This document shows positions 17,848 through 26,855 of a DNA stretch of 64,000 nucleotides, piece by piece. Source of the stretch: CBDFLS01 sp965249185 (GTDB taxonomy: Bacteria; Chloroflexota; Dehalococcoidia; Lucifugimonadales; Australimonadaceae). The notes below the pieces were generated by a model that did no database searches, was not told the DNA's origin, and saw only the letters and a list, made by a program, of their open reading frames with translations. The first letter of the stretch is position 1; each line of letters begins with the position of its first letter. The position numbers and the translations under genes were made by a program. The DNA is taken from the NCBI GenBank assembly GCA_965249185.1, contig CBDFLS010000002.1, forward strand, positions 1,984,001 to 2,048,000, given 5' to 3'.

Positions 17848-18812
17848 GGTGTGGTCTCCTTTCGCTGCGCCTGGTTTAGTTTGCGGTGCCGCTCGAACAG
17901 CTTCCCGATCTCGCCGGCGCCCGGCCGCTTGCGGTGGGGCAGCAGCGATGCTTTGCCGCGCCGCAGCGCCTTCAGGCCCATGGGCAGCATCTTCAGCGTA
18001 CCCTTGATCAGACCGCCGTAGGTATGGATGGCCAGGGCGCGCTCGTCCAGCCAGCCGCTCCGCTCCACCGACCGCGCGAAGGCATCGTAGTGGCGGGCCG
18101 CCTGGACGTTGCGCGTGCCGGACTTGACGCCCAGCAGCAGCGAGCGGTCCCGCAGGTCCATGATGCGGTGCGTGGGCTCGATGCCGAAGGGGCAGTGCTC
18201 CGACGCCTCCCAGCAGTGGACGCAGTCCCAGGCCCCTTGCGGCTCGCCCATCTCCACCAGCCGCTCCTTAGTGATGCTGTCGCGCGGGTCGAAGACGTAC
18301 CGGTAGGCCTTGGTGAGCGCCGCCGGCCCCAGGAAGTCCAGGTTCACGTCGATGACGGTGCACCCCTCGTCGCACAGGCCGCACATGGTGCAGCGCATGG
18401 CCTTGCGCACCGGCTTCAGCTCCTCGTCGGTGGTCTGGACAGTCCCGTTGGGGACGAGTCCGGGGCTTAGCGCCTTGGCCTTGGCCCACAGGAACTGATC
18501 GATGTCGTACATGACATCCCTCGTGATGGGGGCGTAGCGGATGGGCTCGATCTTGATCTCGCCCTCCTTCTGCACCTTGCCGGTGGTGACCAGGCACGAG
18601 ACCACCTGCTTGCCGTTGACCCGCATGGTGCAGTCGCCGCAGAAGCCCACCGAGCAGGAGCCGCGGAAAGCCAGGCTGCCGTCCTGCTCCTCCCTGATCC
18701 GCGTCAGCGCATCGAAGACGCTCGTCTCCGGCGGCGCGTCCACCTCGTAGGCCTGGAACGTGTCGGCCTTCCTGTTGCTATCGCCTCGCCGGACCTTGAA
18801 GCTCAGCTTCAT
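17844..18812 (-). CDS. SdhB/FrdB-like iron-sulfur subunit
   Basis: Electron-transfer subunit of a succinate dehydrogenase/fumarate reductase-like complex, 322 residues. The N-terminal ferredoxin domain has C-x4-C-x2-C then C (CSVGFCGDC, VVSC) for a [2Fe-2S] cluster. The C-terminal ferredoxin domain has CTMCGLCDEGC and CVHCWEASEHCPFG for further clusters. A basic C-terminal tail of about 80 residues follows. GAGGAG lies seven bases before the ATG. It is placed between the flavoprotein and the CCG subunit in one operon. Confidence 0.9.
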   Translation of the reverse strand: MKLSFKVRRGDSNRKADTFQAYEVDAPPETSVFDALTRIREEQDGSLAFRGSCSVGFCGDCTMRVNGKQVVSCLVTTGKVQKEGEIKIEPIRYAPITRDVMYDIDQFLWAKAKALSPGLVPNGTVQTTDEELKPVRKAMRCTMCGLCDEGCTVIDVNLDFLGPAALTKAYRYVFDPRDSITKERLVEMGEPQGAWDCVHCWEASEHCPFGIEPTHRIMDLRDRSLLLGVKSGTRNVQAARHYDAFARSVERSGWLDERALAIHTYGGLIKGTLKMLPMGLKALRRGKASLLPHRKRPGAGEIGKLFERHRKLNQAQRKETTP

Positions 18813-18854
18813 GGGCGTCTCCTCATGTTGCGGTCGTGGTCTCCATCGGCGCTC

Positions 18855-20432
18855 CTAGGGGGCCGCCGTGGAACTCTCCTGTACTTGGGGTCCCGTATCG
18901 CTCGCGGACACCCGCAGATGCTTGCGCCAGCCATCGTCGTCCCGGGCGGGATGGTCGGTCCGCACATGGACCCCACGGCTCTCCGGACGCGCCAATGCGC
19001 TGGCGACGATCGCCTGGGCCACGTCTAGCAGGGAGCCGAGGTCCAGATACTGGACCAGCGCGAAGTTGTAGTCGTTCCCTCGCGCGTTGAGGCCCAGCGA
19101 CAGCCGCTCCGACCTCATCTCGCCGGTCCGCTGGAGCGCTTTCTTTAGGTCGCCCTCGTCCCTGGACTGGCCGGCATGGCGGTGCATGAGCCCCGCCAGC
19201 TCCTCGCGCATGGCCGCTACAGACCCTCCGCCGGCGTCCCGCTGGAGGACATCCTCGATGACGGCCTGCTCCAGCTTCAAAGCGTCACTGGAGGGTTCCG
19301 AGTCGGGAGCCGAGCCTGCGTGCTCGCCCGCCGCGAGGCCCGCCTGCTTGCCCGAGGATACCGAGGCCAGGAGGAAATTGCCATCGAGCCCCGCCGCGCC
19401 GTGGAACCCCGTGCCGGCGCACCCACCGGCCGCGTAGAGCCCCGCCATCTCCGTGGCGCCGCGGGCGTCCACCGCTACTCCGCCCAGCAGGCGGTGCATG
19501 GCCGGGCGCACGGGAATGGGCTCAGCGGCGATGTCTACGCCCGCCAGCTCTTTGAGCCGGTACCTGGTGTTGAAGAATCGCTCCTCCGCCACCCCCGGCG
19601 CCCATGAGACGCGCAGAGCGGCCGCGCCGTCCTTCTCCTCCAGTGAAGCATCGTAGGCCCAGACCAGCTCGCTGACCGCCAGCCGGGAGCCCTTGAGCAC
19701 CGCCGGGTGGTACTGGACGAACTCCATGTCCACCAGCGGGACGCCGGCCCGGTACGCCATGGCCGTGCCGTCGCCGGTGCAGAGCAGGGAGGCGGTGCTC
19801 GGCTCGTAGAGACGCCGCGGGGCGCCCGTGGCCAGGACCACTGCCTTGCTCGCCAACGTCTCCAGCTTGCCGGTGGCCAGATTCAGGGCCACCACGCCTC
19901 GGCAAGCGTCGCGCTCCACGATCAGGGATAGAGCTATCCACTCAGCATAGAACTCCGCCTGGGCCCGAATGGCCTGCTCGTAGAGCGTGTGGGTGATGGT
20001 CAGGCCCGACATATCGTCCACGAAGGCGGCGCGCGCTTGACTGGCGCCCCGAAGCTTCAGGCGGGCCAGCTCGGCGCCGTCGGCCCGGCCCTCGGCTCGG
20101 CCATCGACCCGCCCGTCGGCCCGCCCGTCGGCCCGATTGAACGGCACCCCCATCCGGTCCAGCTCCCATACGAGCTCGGGGGCGTCCCGGCAAACGCCGT
20201 TCACGACGTCCGGCGCGTTCAGGCCATCCCCCCAAGCCGTGGTATCCGATGCGTGGGCCTCCCAGCTATCGTCCCCTGAGAGCGCGGCATTGAACCCGTC
20301 CTGAAGCGTAACCGAATGGCTCCTGGTGGGATGGGCTTTGGACACCACCGCCACAGTGGCTCCGAGGCTTCGCGCGGCCAGCGCCGCCCGGAGTCCGGCG
20401 ATGCCTCCGCCTATGACGAGGACGTCGTACAT
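18855..20432 (-). CDS. SdhA/FrdA-like flavoprotein, atypical active site
   Basis: FAD-binding subunit of 525 residues. It has DVLVIGGGIAGLRAALAA (dinucleotide motif), RSHSVTLQDGFNAAL (covalent-FAD His region), VQYHPAVLKG, RPAMHRLLGGV and LYAAGGCAGTGFHGA. By eye the substrate histidines are present, but the RGEGG arginine is absent (SELVWAYDASLEEKDG) and HGANRLGGNSL reads HGAAGLDGNFL, so the second substrate arginine is also lost. A five-unit RADG repeat sits near residues 100-118. It is the first gene of the operon. The substrate may not be succinate. Confidence 0.85.
   Translation of the reverse strand: MYDVLVIGGGIAGLRAALAARSLGATVAVVSKAHPTRSHSVTLQDGFNAALSGDDSWEAHASDTTAWGDGLNAPDVVNGVCRDAPELVWELDRMGVPFNRADGRADGRVDGRAEGRADGAELARLKLRGASQARAAFVDDMSGLTITHTLYEQAIRAQAEFYAEWIALSLIVERDACRGVVALNLATGKLETLASKAVVLATGAPRRLYEPSTASLLCTGDGTAMAYRAGVPLVDMEFVQYHPAVLKGSRLAVSELVWAYDASLEEKDGAAALRVSWAPGVAEERFFNTRYRLKELAGVDIAAEPIPVRPAMHRLLGGVAVDARGATEMAGLYAAGGCAGTGFHGAAGLDGNFLLASVSSGKQAGLAAGEHAGSAPDSEPSSDALKLEQAVIEDVLQRDAGGGSVAAMREELAGLMHRHAGQSRDEGDLKKALQRTGEMRSERLSLGLNARGNDYNFALVQYLDLGSLLDVAQAIVASALARPESRGVHVRTDHPARDDDGWRKHLRVSASDTGPQVQESSTAAP
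20077..20136 (-). repeat. Five 12-bp tandem units inside the SdhA-like gene
   Basis: Five imperfect copies of CCGTCGGCCCGC encode RADG-RADG-RVDG-RAEG-RADG on the minus strand. The period is a multiple of three, so the copy number can change without a frameshift. Confidence 0.9.
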
Positions 20433-20654
20433 GGTCTCTCCCAGGAGCTGGGACGCTCAACTTGGTGGGGTACAAGCCCATGTTAGCACAGGCTCCTGGG
20501 GGCGCAAAGACGGTCTCCTTAAGTCCGCCACCCGATTTTGCACGGCATCCCGCCGCATGATGGGCATCCCCCCGCATGACAGCCCTCCCCCCGCATGACA
20601 TAAGGGAACGCGCGTGGCATGATGGTCTACGAATTCGTCCACGGAGTGCTCGCC

Positions 20655-22055
20655 ATGACATCCCCCGACAGCGCCCCCCGCGACGCAGGCATCCCCGAAG
20701 GCCAGGCCCTCGACGCCGAGTTCCTCTTGGAGCGGGCCGAGGAGGCGCAGCGGCTGGTGGAGACTGGCGATGCCCTCTCCGCCAGCTTGCTGCTCGCGCA
20801 GCTCCACCCTGCTGACCAGGGTGGACTGCTGTCCATGCTGCCCGACGCCGAGCGGCGGGTCCTCTTCGGGGCCTTGGCGCCCGACGCCGCGGCGCGGGTG
20901 CTGGAGGAGCTGGACCCTGAAGATGCCGCCGCCGCGTTGGCGCACATCGAGCCGTCGATACGCTCGGACATCCTCGATGAGGTGAGCCCTGAGGTGGCGG
21001 CGGACGTGCTGCATCAGCTCTCCGAGGAGCGGGCCCAGGAGACCCTGCGGGAGATGGAGGAGGCGGAAGATGTCATTCCGCTGCTTCAGTACCCCGACGA
21101 CACGGCCGGCGGCTTGATGGCCCCCAATTTCCCCGTGGTGCTCGCCCATGGCACCGCCGCCACCGCCCTGGACGTCCTCCGCCTGCGGACCGAGGTCTCC
21201 TTCGAATTCAACACGGTGTTCGTCGTCAACGATGAGGGGGCATTAGTGGGGCAGGTGGGCCTGATCTCCCTGGCCCTCGCCCGGTCCCACATGCTGGTCC
21301 GGGAGAGCATGGACGCAAACGTCATCTCGACCGGAGTGGACACGGACCAGGAGGAGTGCGCGCGCCTCATGCGCCATTACGACCTGGCCCAGCTTCCCGT
21401 CACCGATGGCCAGGGACGCCTGGTCGGGGTGATCCCCGCCGACTATCTGGTCGAAGTGGTGGTGGACGAGGACACGGAGGATATGCTCCAGGTCGCGGCC
21501 GTGGGTGGCGACCGTGTCACGGGCCCCCTGCGCCGGTCCATCCGGAGCCGGCTGCCGTGGCTTACCGTGAACCTGGGGACCACCTTCCTGGCCGCCGTGG
21601 TCATCGGGCTGTTTCAGTCCACCATAGCCGACGTGGTCATCCTGGCGGCCTTCCTGCCGGTGGTGGCGGGGCAGGGGGGCATCGGCGGCACCCAGACCAT
21701 GACGCTGGTGGTGCGGAGCATCGCCCTCGGTGAGCTAGGGGGCGTCCGCGCACGCCAGCTCCTCACGAGGGAAGCGGTCCTGGGTCTGGTCCATGGCGTC
21801 GCGCTCGGTCTGCTGGTGGCGGTCGTGGCGCTGGCCTGGCGGCAGAACCTGGGCCTGGCGGTGGTGCTGGGCATCGCCATGCTCGGCAACATGGTGGTCG
21901 CCGGCCTGGTGGGCGCCAGCGTGCCCCTGCTGCTGCGGCGGCTGCGCCTGGACCCCGCCGTTTCGTCCGCCGTCGTCGTCACCACGTTCACCGATGTCGT
22001 GGGTTTCCTGCTCTTTTTGGGGCTGGCGACGGCCCTCATTGAGCTTCTGCTCTGA
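20655..22055 (+). CDS. mgtE: MgtE magnesium transporter
   Basis: Mg2+-gated channel/transporter in the cytoplasmic membrane, 466 residues. It has an N-terminal superhelical MgtE_N domain (LDPEDAAAALAHIEPSIRSDILDEV and the DDTAGGLM signature), two CBS domains (about residues 130-250), then five membrane helices with LPVVAGQGGIGGTQTMTLVVRSIALGE in the pore region. The ATG at 20655 has ACGGAG eight bases before it; the ATG at 20619 is an alternative. I saw no recognisable M-box riboswitch in the 222-bp gap it shares with the divergent sdhA-like gene. Confidence 0.93.
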   Translation: MTSPDSAPRDAGIPEGQALDAEFLLERAEEAQRLVETGDALSASLLLAQLHPADQGGLLSMLPDAERRVLFGALAPDAAARVLEELDPEDAAAALAHIEPSIRSDILDEVSPEVAADVLHQLSEERAQETLREMEEAEDVIPLLQYPDDTAGGLMAPNFPVVLAHGTAATALDVLRLRTEVSFEFNTVFVVNDEGALVGQVGLISLALARSHMLVRESMDANVISTGVDTDQEECARLMRHYDLAQLPVTDGQGRLVGVIPADYLVEVVVDEDTEDMLQVAAVGGDRVTGPLRRSIRSRLPWLTVNLGTTFLAAVVIGLFQSTIADVVILAAFLPVVAGQGGIGGTQTMTLVVRSIALGELGGVRARQLLTREAVLGLVHGVALGLLVAVVALAWRQNLGLAVVLGIAMLGNMVVAGLVGASVPLLLRRLRLDPAVSSAVVVTTFTDVVGFLLFLGLATALIELLL

Positions 22056-22078
22056 GGCGGCGGTCCTTCTGCGAGCGC

Positions 22079-23320
22079 TCAGTTCCTGAGCATCGGGTAA
22101 CGGAGGCGCATGAAGAGGATTACCGCCAGCCCGGTGGCGGTGAGCGCCGTCAGTCCTATCTGGGGTCCCAAGAGCTCGGAGAGGTAGCCTGCCGCAATCG
22201 TGCCCACGGGCTGGACTCCGATGCCGAAAACGATGGCGCCCATGGCCCGGCCCCGAAGCTCCGGAGGTGTCGACTCCAGGGCGATCAGCGGCTGCATGAC
22301 CCCAAACCCCGCCATGAACACCCCAGCCGTCAGTAGCAGGACGAGCGAGAGCGGGTACCAGGGCGAGAGGGCGAAGCCCATGGCCGCGAGGAGCATGCCC
22401 ATGGAGCCCAATGAAAAGAAGCTCCCCCTCTTCTTCACCGTCACCGAGGCGAGGATGACGGCACCGATGAGCGCGCCCATGCCCACCGCCCCCGCCAGCA
22501 GCCCGTAGCGCACCTCGCTGGCGCCCAGGACGTCCCTGGCGACGACCGGTATCATGTACACCACCGGCCACCCGAAGACGTTGAAGGCAATGGTGAGCTG
22601 CACCGCCACCCGTATATTGGTGTTTGTCCTTATCAGATGGACCGCTCCCCACACGTAGGACGCCACGCTCTCGTGCCCCCCTTGGGGTGTGGCCTTCAAC
22701 TGTCTCTGGATGGACAGCGTCAGCAGCAGCGCCAGGGCGCTCAGCAGGGCGATCCCCAGATAGGCCCCCGAGAAGTCCACATATCGGATCAGCACGGTGC
22801 CGAGCACCGGCCCCAGCATGTTGCTGCCCATCAGCAGGGCCGAGTCCAGGGATACGGCGTTGGTCAGCCCGGGCCCCTTGAAGATGTCGGCCAGGGTGGA
22901 GCGCCGCGCCGCGAAGTCCACCGACCAGCCGCACCCGGCGATGAACATGATGACGTAGGCGTGCCACGGCTGCGCCCGGTCCAGGAAGAGCACGGTGGTC
23001 ATGCCGGCGACGACCGTGAAGTTGAGCATCTGCGCGCCCACCATGGCCCGTTTCCTGGGGAACCGGTCGGCCAGGCTTCCGGACACCAGGCCCAGCAGGA
23101 ACATGGGGGTCATGCGGCTTACGGCGACCAGCGCCACCATGGAGGCCGAGTCGGTTAGCTCCAGCACCAGCCACGAGAGCACGGCCAGCTCCATGCCCCG
23201 GTAGGTGTAGTAGGTGGCGGAGACTGCCCACAGCCGGCGGAAGGTGGCATTCCGTAACGCGTCGAAGGTCCGGAGGCGGCGCCTCTGGGTCTGGGGCATG
23301 GCGTCGGGCAGCTCAGCCAA
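22079..23320 (-). CDS. MFS transporter, EntS/MFS_3-like
   Basis: A 12-helix major facilitator of 413 residues. It starts with a cytoplasmic segment (LRTFDALRNATFRRLWAVSA) typical of MFS_3 exporters. The GSLADRFPRKRAM motif A follows helix 2, and a second cytoplasmic loop has TVKKRGSFFSLG. This subgroup exports siderophores or drugs, but no siderophore genes are nearby and the substrate is unknown. It is convergent with mgtE and divergent from the deaminase gene. Confidence 0.88.
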   Translation of the reverse strand: MAELPDAMPQTQRRRLRTFDALRNATFRRLWAVSATYYTYRGMELAVLSWLVLELTDSASMVALVAVSRMTPMFLLGLVSGSLADRFPRKRAMVGAQMLNFTVVAGMTTVLFLDRAQPWHAYVIMFIAGCGWSVDFAARRSTLADIFKGPGLTNAVSLDSALLMGSNMLGPVLGTVLIRYVDFSGAYLGIALLSALALLLTLSIQRQLKATPQGGHESVASYVWGAVHLIRTNTNIRVAVQLTIAFNVFGWPVVYMIPVVARDVLGASEVRYGLLAGAVGMGALIGAVILASVTVKKRGSFFSLGSMGMLLAAMGFALSPWYPLSLVLLLTAGVFMAGFGVMQPLIALESTPPELRGRAMGAIVFGIGVQPVGTIAAGYLSELLGPQIGLTALTATGLAVILFMRLRYPMLRN

Positions 23321-23472
23321 AGTGGCTCACAACGAGCGAGGATAACGACATTCTACTCGGTCGTCGGCGACCGGACGACGGCTGGCCTGGCGCGTGTATA
23401 CTCCATCGGTGGTGGCGCATCGGAGTCAATGAGGGCCTACGCTCAAGCCAACACCGGTGGAGGGGACAAAGC

Positions 23473-23910
23473 ATGGACCACGAGGACTATATGCGGCTTG
23501 CCATCGAGGAGGCGAAACGCTCCAAGCGAGACGGAGGCAAGCCTTTTGGCAGCCTGCTGGTGAAGGATGGCCAGGTGGTCGCCCGCGCCCATAACCGGGC
23601 GCTCCAAGACAGCGATCCGACCTCCCATGCGGAGCTGAATGTGGTCCGCTCCTACTGCACCGAGAGCCGCGTCGCCGACCTGGAGGGCCATACCCTTTAC
23701 GCAAGCTGTGAGCCCTGCGCCATGTGCGCGTCGGCCATCGTCTGGGCCAACGTCTCCACGGTGGTCTTCGGCGCCGACCACGCCGACATTCCGGGCGTCT
23801 CCACGGAGCCGCCGCACCTGTCCTGCCAAGAGGCCATACGCCGATTCGGAAAGCCCATCGAGGTGATTCCCCACGTCCTGCGACGGGAGCGCGCCGCGCT
23901 CTTAGAGTAA
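23473..23910 (+). CDS. Nucleoside/guanine deaminase family protein (CDA fold)
   Basis: Zinc-dependent deaminase of 145 residues. The catalytic signature is present as SHAELNVV (His zinc ligand and Glu proton shuttle) and CEPCAMC (two Cys zinc ligands). The overall length and the DYMRLAIEEAKRSKRDGGKPFGSLLV start resemble TadA/GuaD-type enzymes. The C-terminus VIPHVLRRERAAL is closer to guanine or small-molecule deaminases than to tRNA TadA. A TATACT -10-like box is seen upstream near 23396. Confidence 0.87.
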   Translation: MDHEDYMRLAIEEAKRSKRDGGKPFGSLLVKDGQVVARAHNRALQDSDPTSHAELNVVRSYCTESRVADLEGHTLYASCEPCAMCASAIVWANVSTVVFGADHADIPGVSTEPPHLSCQEAIRRFGKPIEVIPHVLRRERAALLE

Positions 23911-23982
23911 GCCCTGGCCGGCGGGCCGGACAGCCGCGCCGGTGCGGGAGCCGCGGACCACTGGCGCTCAAGGCGCCGCCCC

Positions 23983-24053
23983 TATATTCAGAGGGCCCAC
24001 GTCCACCGCCAGGGCCCGAGTGTAGGCCTCGGCAGCGCCCTTGGCAACGTTGT
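23983..24053 (-). pseudogene. Remnant of an SDR gene (71 bp)
   Basis: These 71 bases match 27081-27151 inside the SDR gene at 26856-27638 with two differences by eye. On the minus strand they encode the AEAYTRALAV stretch of the SDR active-site helix, with no gene around them. It is a relic of a duplicated or deleted paralogue in the 279-bp gap between the deaminase and the amidohydrolase. Confidence 0.85.
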
Positions 24054-24189
24054 CGTGGGGCATTGGGGTTGCCGCTGGAGCGGTGGGCGGTTGGCCTGCT
24101 CAGGGGACGTGGGCGCAAAATTGACGTGGTAATGGCGTCATGCCATAGTGACCAAGCTCCATGCATTCCGGGCGCAAAGGACGAATAAC

Positions 24190-25446
24190 ATGTACTGGGT
24201 ATACGACGCGGACAGCCATGTGGAAGAGGGAGAGATCGCCTTCTCGGACCGGTACTGGGACCAGCGGTACCGGGGCCGCAGGCCGATCGTAGTGGAGACC
24301 GACGCCATGGGGAATCTCTCATGGATGGTGGACTCCCACAGCTTTCCCCGGATCTCAGGCCGTGCGCCGGCCCATGCCGGAAACCCGAACAGCAGGAGTG
24401 GAGCGCCAACGGCCGACTTCCGGTCGCGGGTTGCTCACGCAGCGGGGCAGGGCATGGAGATCACGCTGGAGGGCATGGAGTTCCACTCCGCCGCCGCTCG
24501 TCTGGCCATAATGGACCAGGCCGGCATCGCGGTCCAGGTGAACTTCCCCACGCAACTGCTCATCTGGCCCTTCGCGCACGACCCCAAGATCGGCTGCGCG
24601 CTCGCTCGCTCCTACAATAACCATATGGCCGACATCGCCAGCCAGGCCCCCGACCGCCTCAAGTGGGTCGCCGTCATCGACCCAGCAGATATTCAGGAAT
24701 CGGTCCGGGAGGTCCGCCGCTGCCGGGAGATGGGCTCAATCGGCCTGATGCTGCTGGGCACCTATGGCGACCGGCACCTGGACCACCCAAGCCTAGAGCC
24801 CATCTGGGCCACGGTGGCGGAGCTGGACATGCCGGTGGCCATCCACCCCGGCTTCTGCAACCCTGGGCTCGATAATCAGTACGCCAATGTCATAGCCGCC
24901 TTCACCGTTCCCTTCGTCTTTAGCCTGCTGATGGGCTTCTACGCGGTAATCCGTTCGGGGCTGCTGGACCGCTATCCCAATATTCGGGTGGGCTTCATGG
25001 AGAACGGGGCCCGGTGGGTGGACTTTCTGACTATGCGCATCCACGAAAACTGCGGGCGGGCCACCGCCAGGACCTCCGAGCCCTTCGAGCACACGGTTAT
25101 CGACGAGGCGGACGTAGGAGGGTCCTCCTACACGAGGCCTGGGATGACGGGCTACGAGGCGCTGCTGCTACCGGAGGAGTACATTAAACGGGGACAGATC
25201 TTCGTCAACTGCGAGGTGGACGAGAACCAGTTGCCCTTCATCGTGCACGAATATGGAGACGACTTCTTGATGTTCGCGGGCGACATGTGGCATGGCCACA
25301 ACGTGCTGAACCCGGTCCAGCAGCTCCTGGACCGGCCGGAGCTCGGCGAAGAGACCAAGCGCAAGATCCTCGTGGACAACGTCGCCCGTTTCTACGGGTT
25401 GCCCGTTCCTAAGAAGGTGCCGGAGCCGGCCCCGGCCGGGGGCTAG
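24190..25446 (+). CDS. Amidohydrolase-2 family metal-dependent hydrolase
   Basis: TIM-barrel amidohydrolase of 418 residues related to ACMSD/decarboxylases and other amidohydrolase_2 enzymes. It opens YWVYDADSHVEEG, where family metal ligands sit. It has PVAIHPGFCNPG (metal His), VGFMENGARWVDF and DDFLMFAGDMWHGHN near the end (conserved Asp). The ATG at 24190 has AAAGGA upstream; the GTG at 24148 is an alternative. With the neighbouring Rieske oxygenase and SDR it forms a likely aromatic or xenobiotic breakdown cluster, substrate unknown. Confidence 0.87.
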   Translation: MYWVYDADSHVEEGEIAFSDRYWDQRYRGRRPIVVETDAMGNLSWMVDSHSFPRISGRAPAHAGNPNSRSGAPTADFRSRVAHAAGQGMEITLEGMEFHSAAARLAIMDQAGIAVQVNFPTQLLIWPFAHDPKIGCALARSYNNHMADIASQAPDRLKWVAVIDPADIQESVREVRRCREMGSIGLMLLGTYGDRHLDHPSLEPIWATVAELDMPVAIHPGFCNPGLDNQYANVIAAFTVPFVFSLLMGFYAVIRSGLLDRYPNIRVGFMENGARWVDFLTMRIHENCGRATARTSEPFEHTVIDEADVGGSSYTRPGMTGYEALLLPEEYIKRGQIFVNCEVDENQLPFIVHEYGDDFLMFAGDMWHGHNVLNPVQQLLDRPELGEETKRKILVDNVARFYGLPVPKKVPEPAPAGG

Positions 25447-25517
25447 AAAGCGACTTGCGGGTGGATTCTGCGAGCGCTAGGGCCCAATCGGACCAGGCAC
25501 ACGACCAGGAGGACTGC

Positions 25518-26789
25518 TCAGGCCTGCGTCATCTCCTTGATCCGGGCCTCAGCCACCTTGCGTCCGGTGTCCCGTAGCAGCAGCCGGTCCTGCTTCTCCG
25601 TAGGCGCCGGAGGGATACGCAGCACCTTATCGTGGGCGCATGTGAGGATGGTTTTTCCCTCATCGAACGTGACGCCTGGGGGGCTCTCGCCGCGCTGCAC
25701 CGCCCGGATACCGTCCCTGATCTGGTTCCTCGTCTTGATAACCCCACGATCGGTGTAGGCCAGGTTCTCCAGGGCGTGAACGGCGATGGGCCGCTGGCTG
25801 ATCTGCGCATCGTCGTCGCCTGGCGTACGCTGCCGCTCCTCATAGGGGCGTCCCCCTAGCTGACCGAAAATAACATCTCTTGCGGGCTCCACGCCATCGC
25901 GGACCGGGCGGACACCGAACCGGATGCAAGTCGTATCGTCCACGGGCACCGTCCACGCTACCCGCTCGGTGCGGCCCGGGTAGTCCCGTTTGAACCGTTC
26001 TTCAGCGCCGTGGTCAACGTCCGGGCCCGACGTGATGTTCGGGGGCAGGTAGTCGCCCACGCGGACCCATATCAGGTCCCCAGCTCTGCGCACGTCCACA
26101 TCTATCAGGCCAAGGGGGCTCTCCAGGAACTCCCACTCGCTCGCTTGTGCGAAGTCCTCGGCGAACCCACGGTTGCCCTCGATGCTGTGAAGAAAGAGCA
26201 GGTGAGACGGGTCCCAGATGTTGTCGTGCATCTGGAGCCAGTTGCAGGGACGGGTGAAAGACGCGCCGGTCTCAAGATGGTAACCCGGCATGGTGTAGAA
26301 GTCGTACATGGGGAAAGCGGGCCTCCTGTCCGGCGGCCCCATGTAGGCAAACACGATCCCCGCGCACTCATGGGTGGGGTACGCGCCGTGGTAGAGGCGG
26401 TCCTTCAGCGTGCTCTCCGCCGGCTCTCCGGGCGTCTCCAACACCTTGCCAGTCACGTCGTAGAGCCAGGCGTGATAGCAGCAGCGGATGCCCCGCTCCT
26501 CTATCTGGCCGAACTCCAGCGACGTGCCCCGGTGGGAGCAGTGGAGCTCCAGGAGGCCGGCCCGTCCGGAGCGGTCGCGGAACGCCACCAGGTCTTCGTT
26601 CATGATGCGGATGGCTTTGGGCAGGTCCTTCAGGTCCTCTGATAGGGCCACGGGCTGCCAGAAGCGGCGGAGCCACTCGCCGCCGGGCGTGCCGGGGCCG
26701 GCATGGGTGAGCTCCTCATCTTCCGGGGGCACGTCGCTGTGGAAATATCCGCTGTAGGGAGTAGTGAGAAACGGAACGTTCGTTGTCAT
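25518..26789 (-). CDS. Rieske-type ring-hydroxylating oxygenase, alpha subunit
   Basis: A 423-residue oxygenase. The N-terminal Rieske [2Fe-2S] site is CSHRG (Cys-x-His) and CCYHAWLYD (Cys-x2-His). The C-terminal catalytic domain carries the mononuclear iron site region MHDNIWDPSHLLFLH (Asn/Asp bridge and two His). It resembles phthalate- and vanillate-type monooxygenases. The ATG at 26789 is set by AGGAG five bases before it. Reductase and ferredoxin partners are not seen in the window. Confidence 0.9.
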   Translation of the reverse strand: MTTNVPFLTTPYSGYFHSDVPPEDEELTHAGPGTPGGEWLRRFWQPVALSEDLKDLPKAIRIMNEDLVAFRDRSGRAGLLELHCSHRGTSLEFGQIEERGIRCCYHAWLYDVTGKVLETPGEPAESTLKDRLYHGAYPTHECAGIVFAYMGPPDRRPAFPMYDFYTMPGYHLETGASFTRPCNWLQMHDNIWDPSHLLFLHSIEGNRGFAEDFAQASEWEFLESPLGLIDVDVRRAGDLIWVRVGDYLPPNITSGPDVDHGAEERFKRDYPGRTERVAWTVPVDDTTCIRFGVRPVRDGVEPARDVIFGQLGGRPYEERQRTPGDDDAQISQRPIAVHALENLAYTDRGVIKTRNQIRDGIRAVQRGESPPGVTFDEGKTILTCAHDKVLRIPPAPTEKQDRLLLRDTGRKVAEARIKEMTQA

Positions 26790-26855
26790 ATCGCTCCTGC
26801 CTTCCACTTGAATCCGGCCCTCGCCCGGACGTTGTCGGAGACGCCGTTCGCGGCG

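Noticed and set aside
20433..20654. M-box riboswitch before mgtE
   Set aside because: I looked for the conserved stems and could not find them; the gap mainly holds CCGCATGA repeats.
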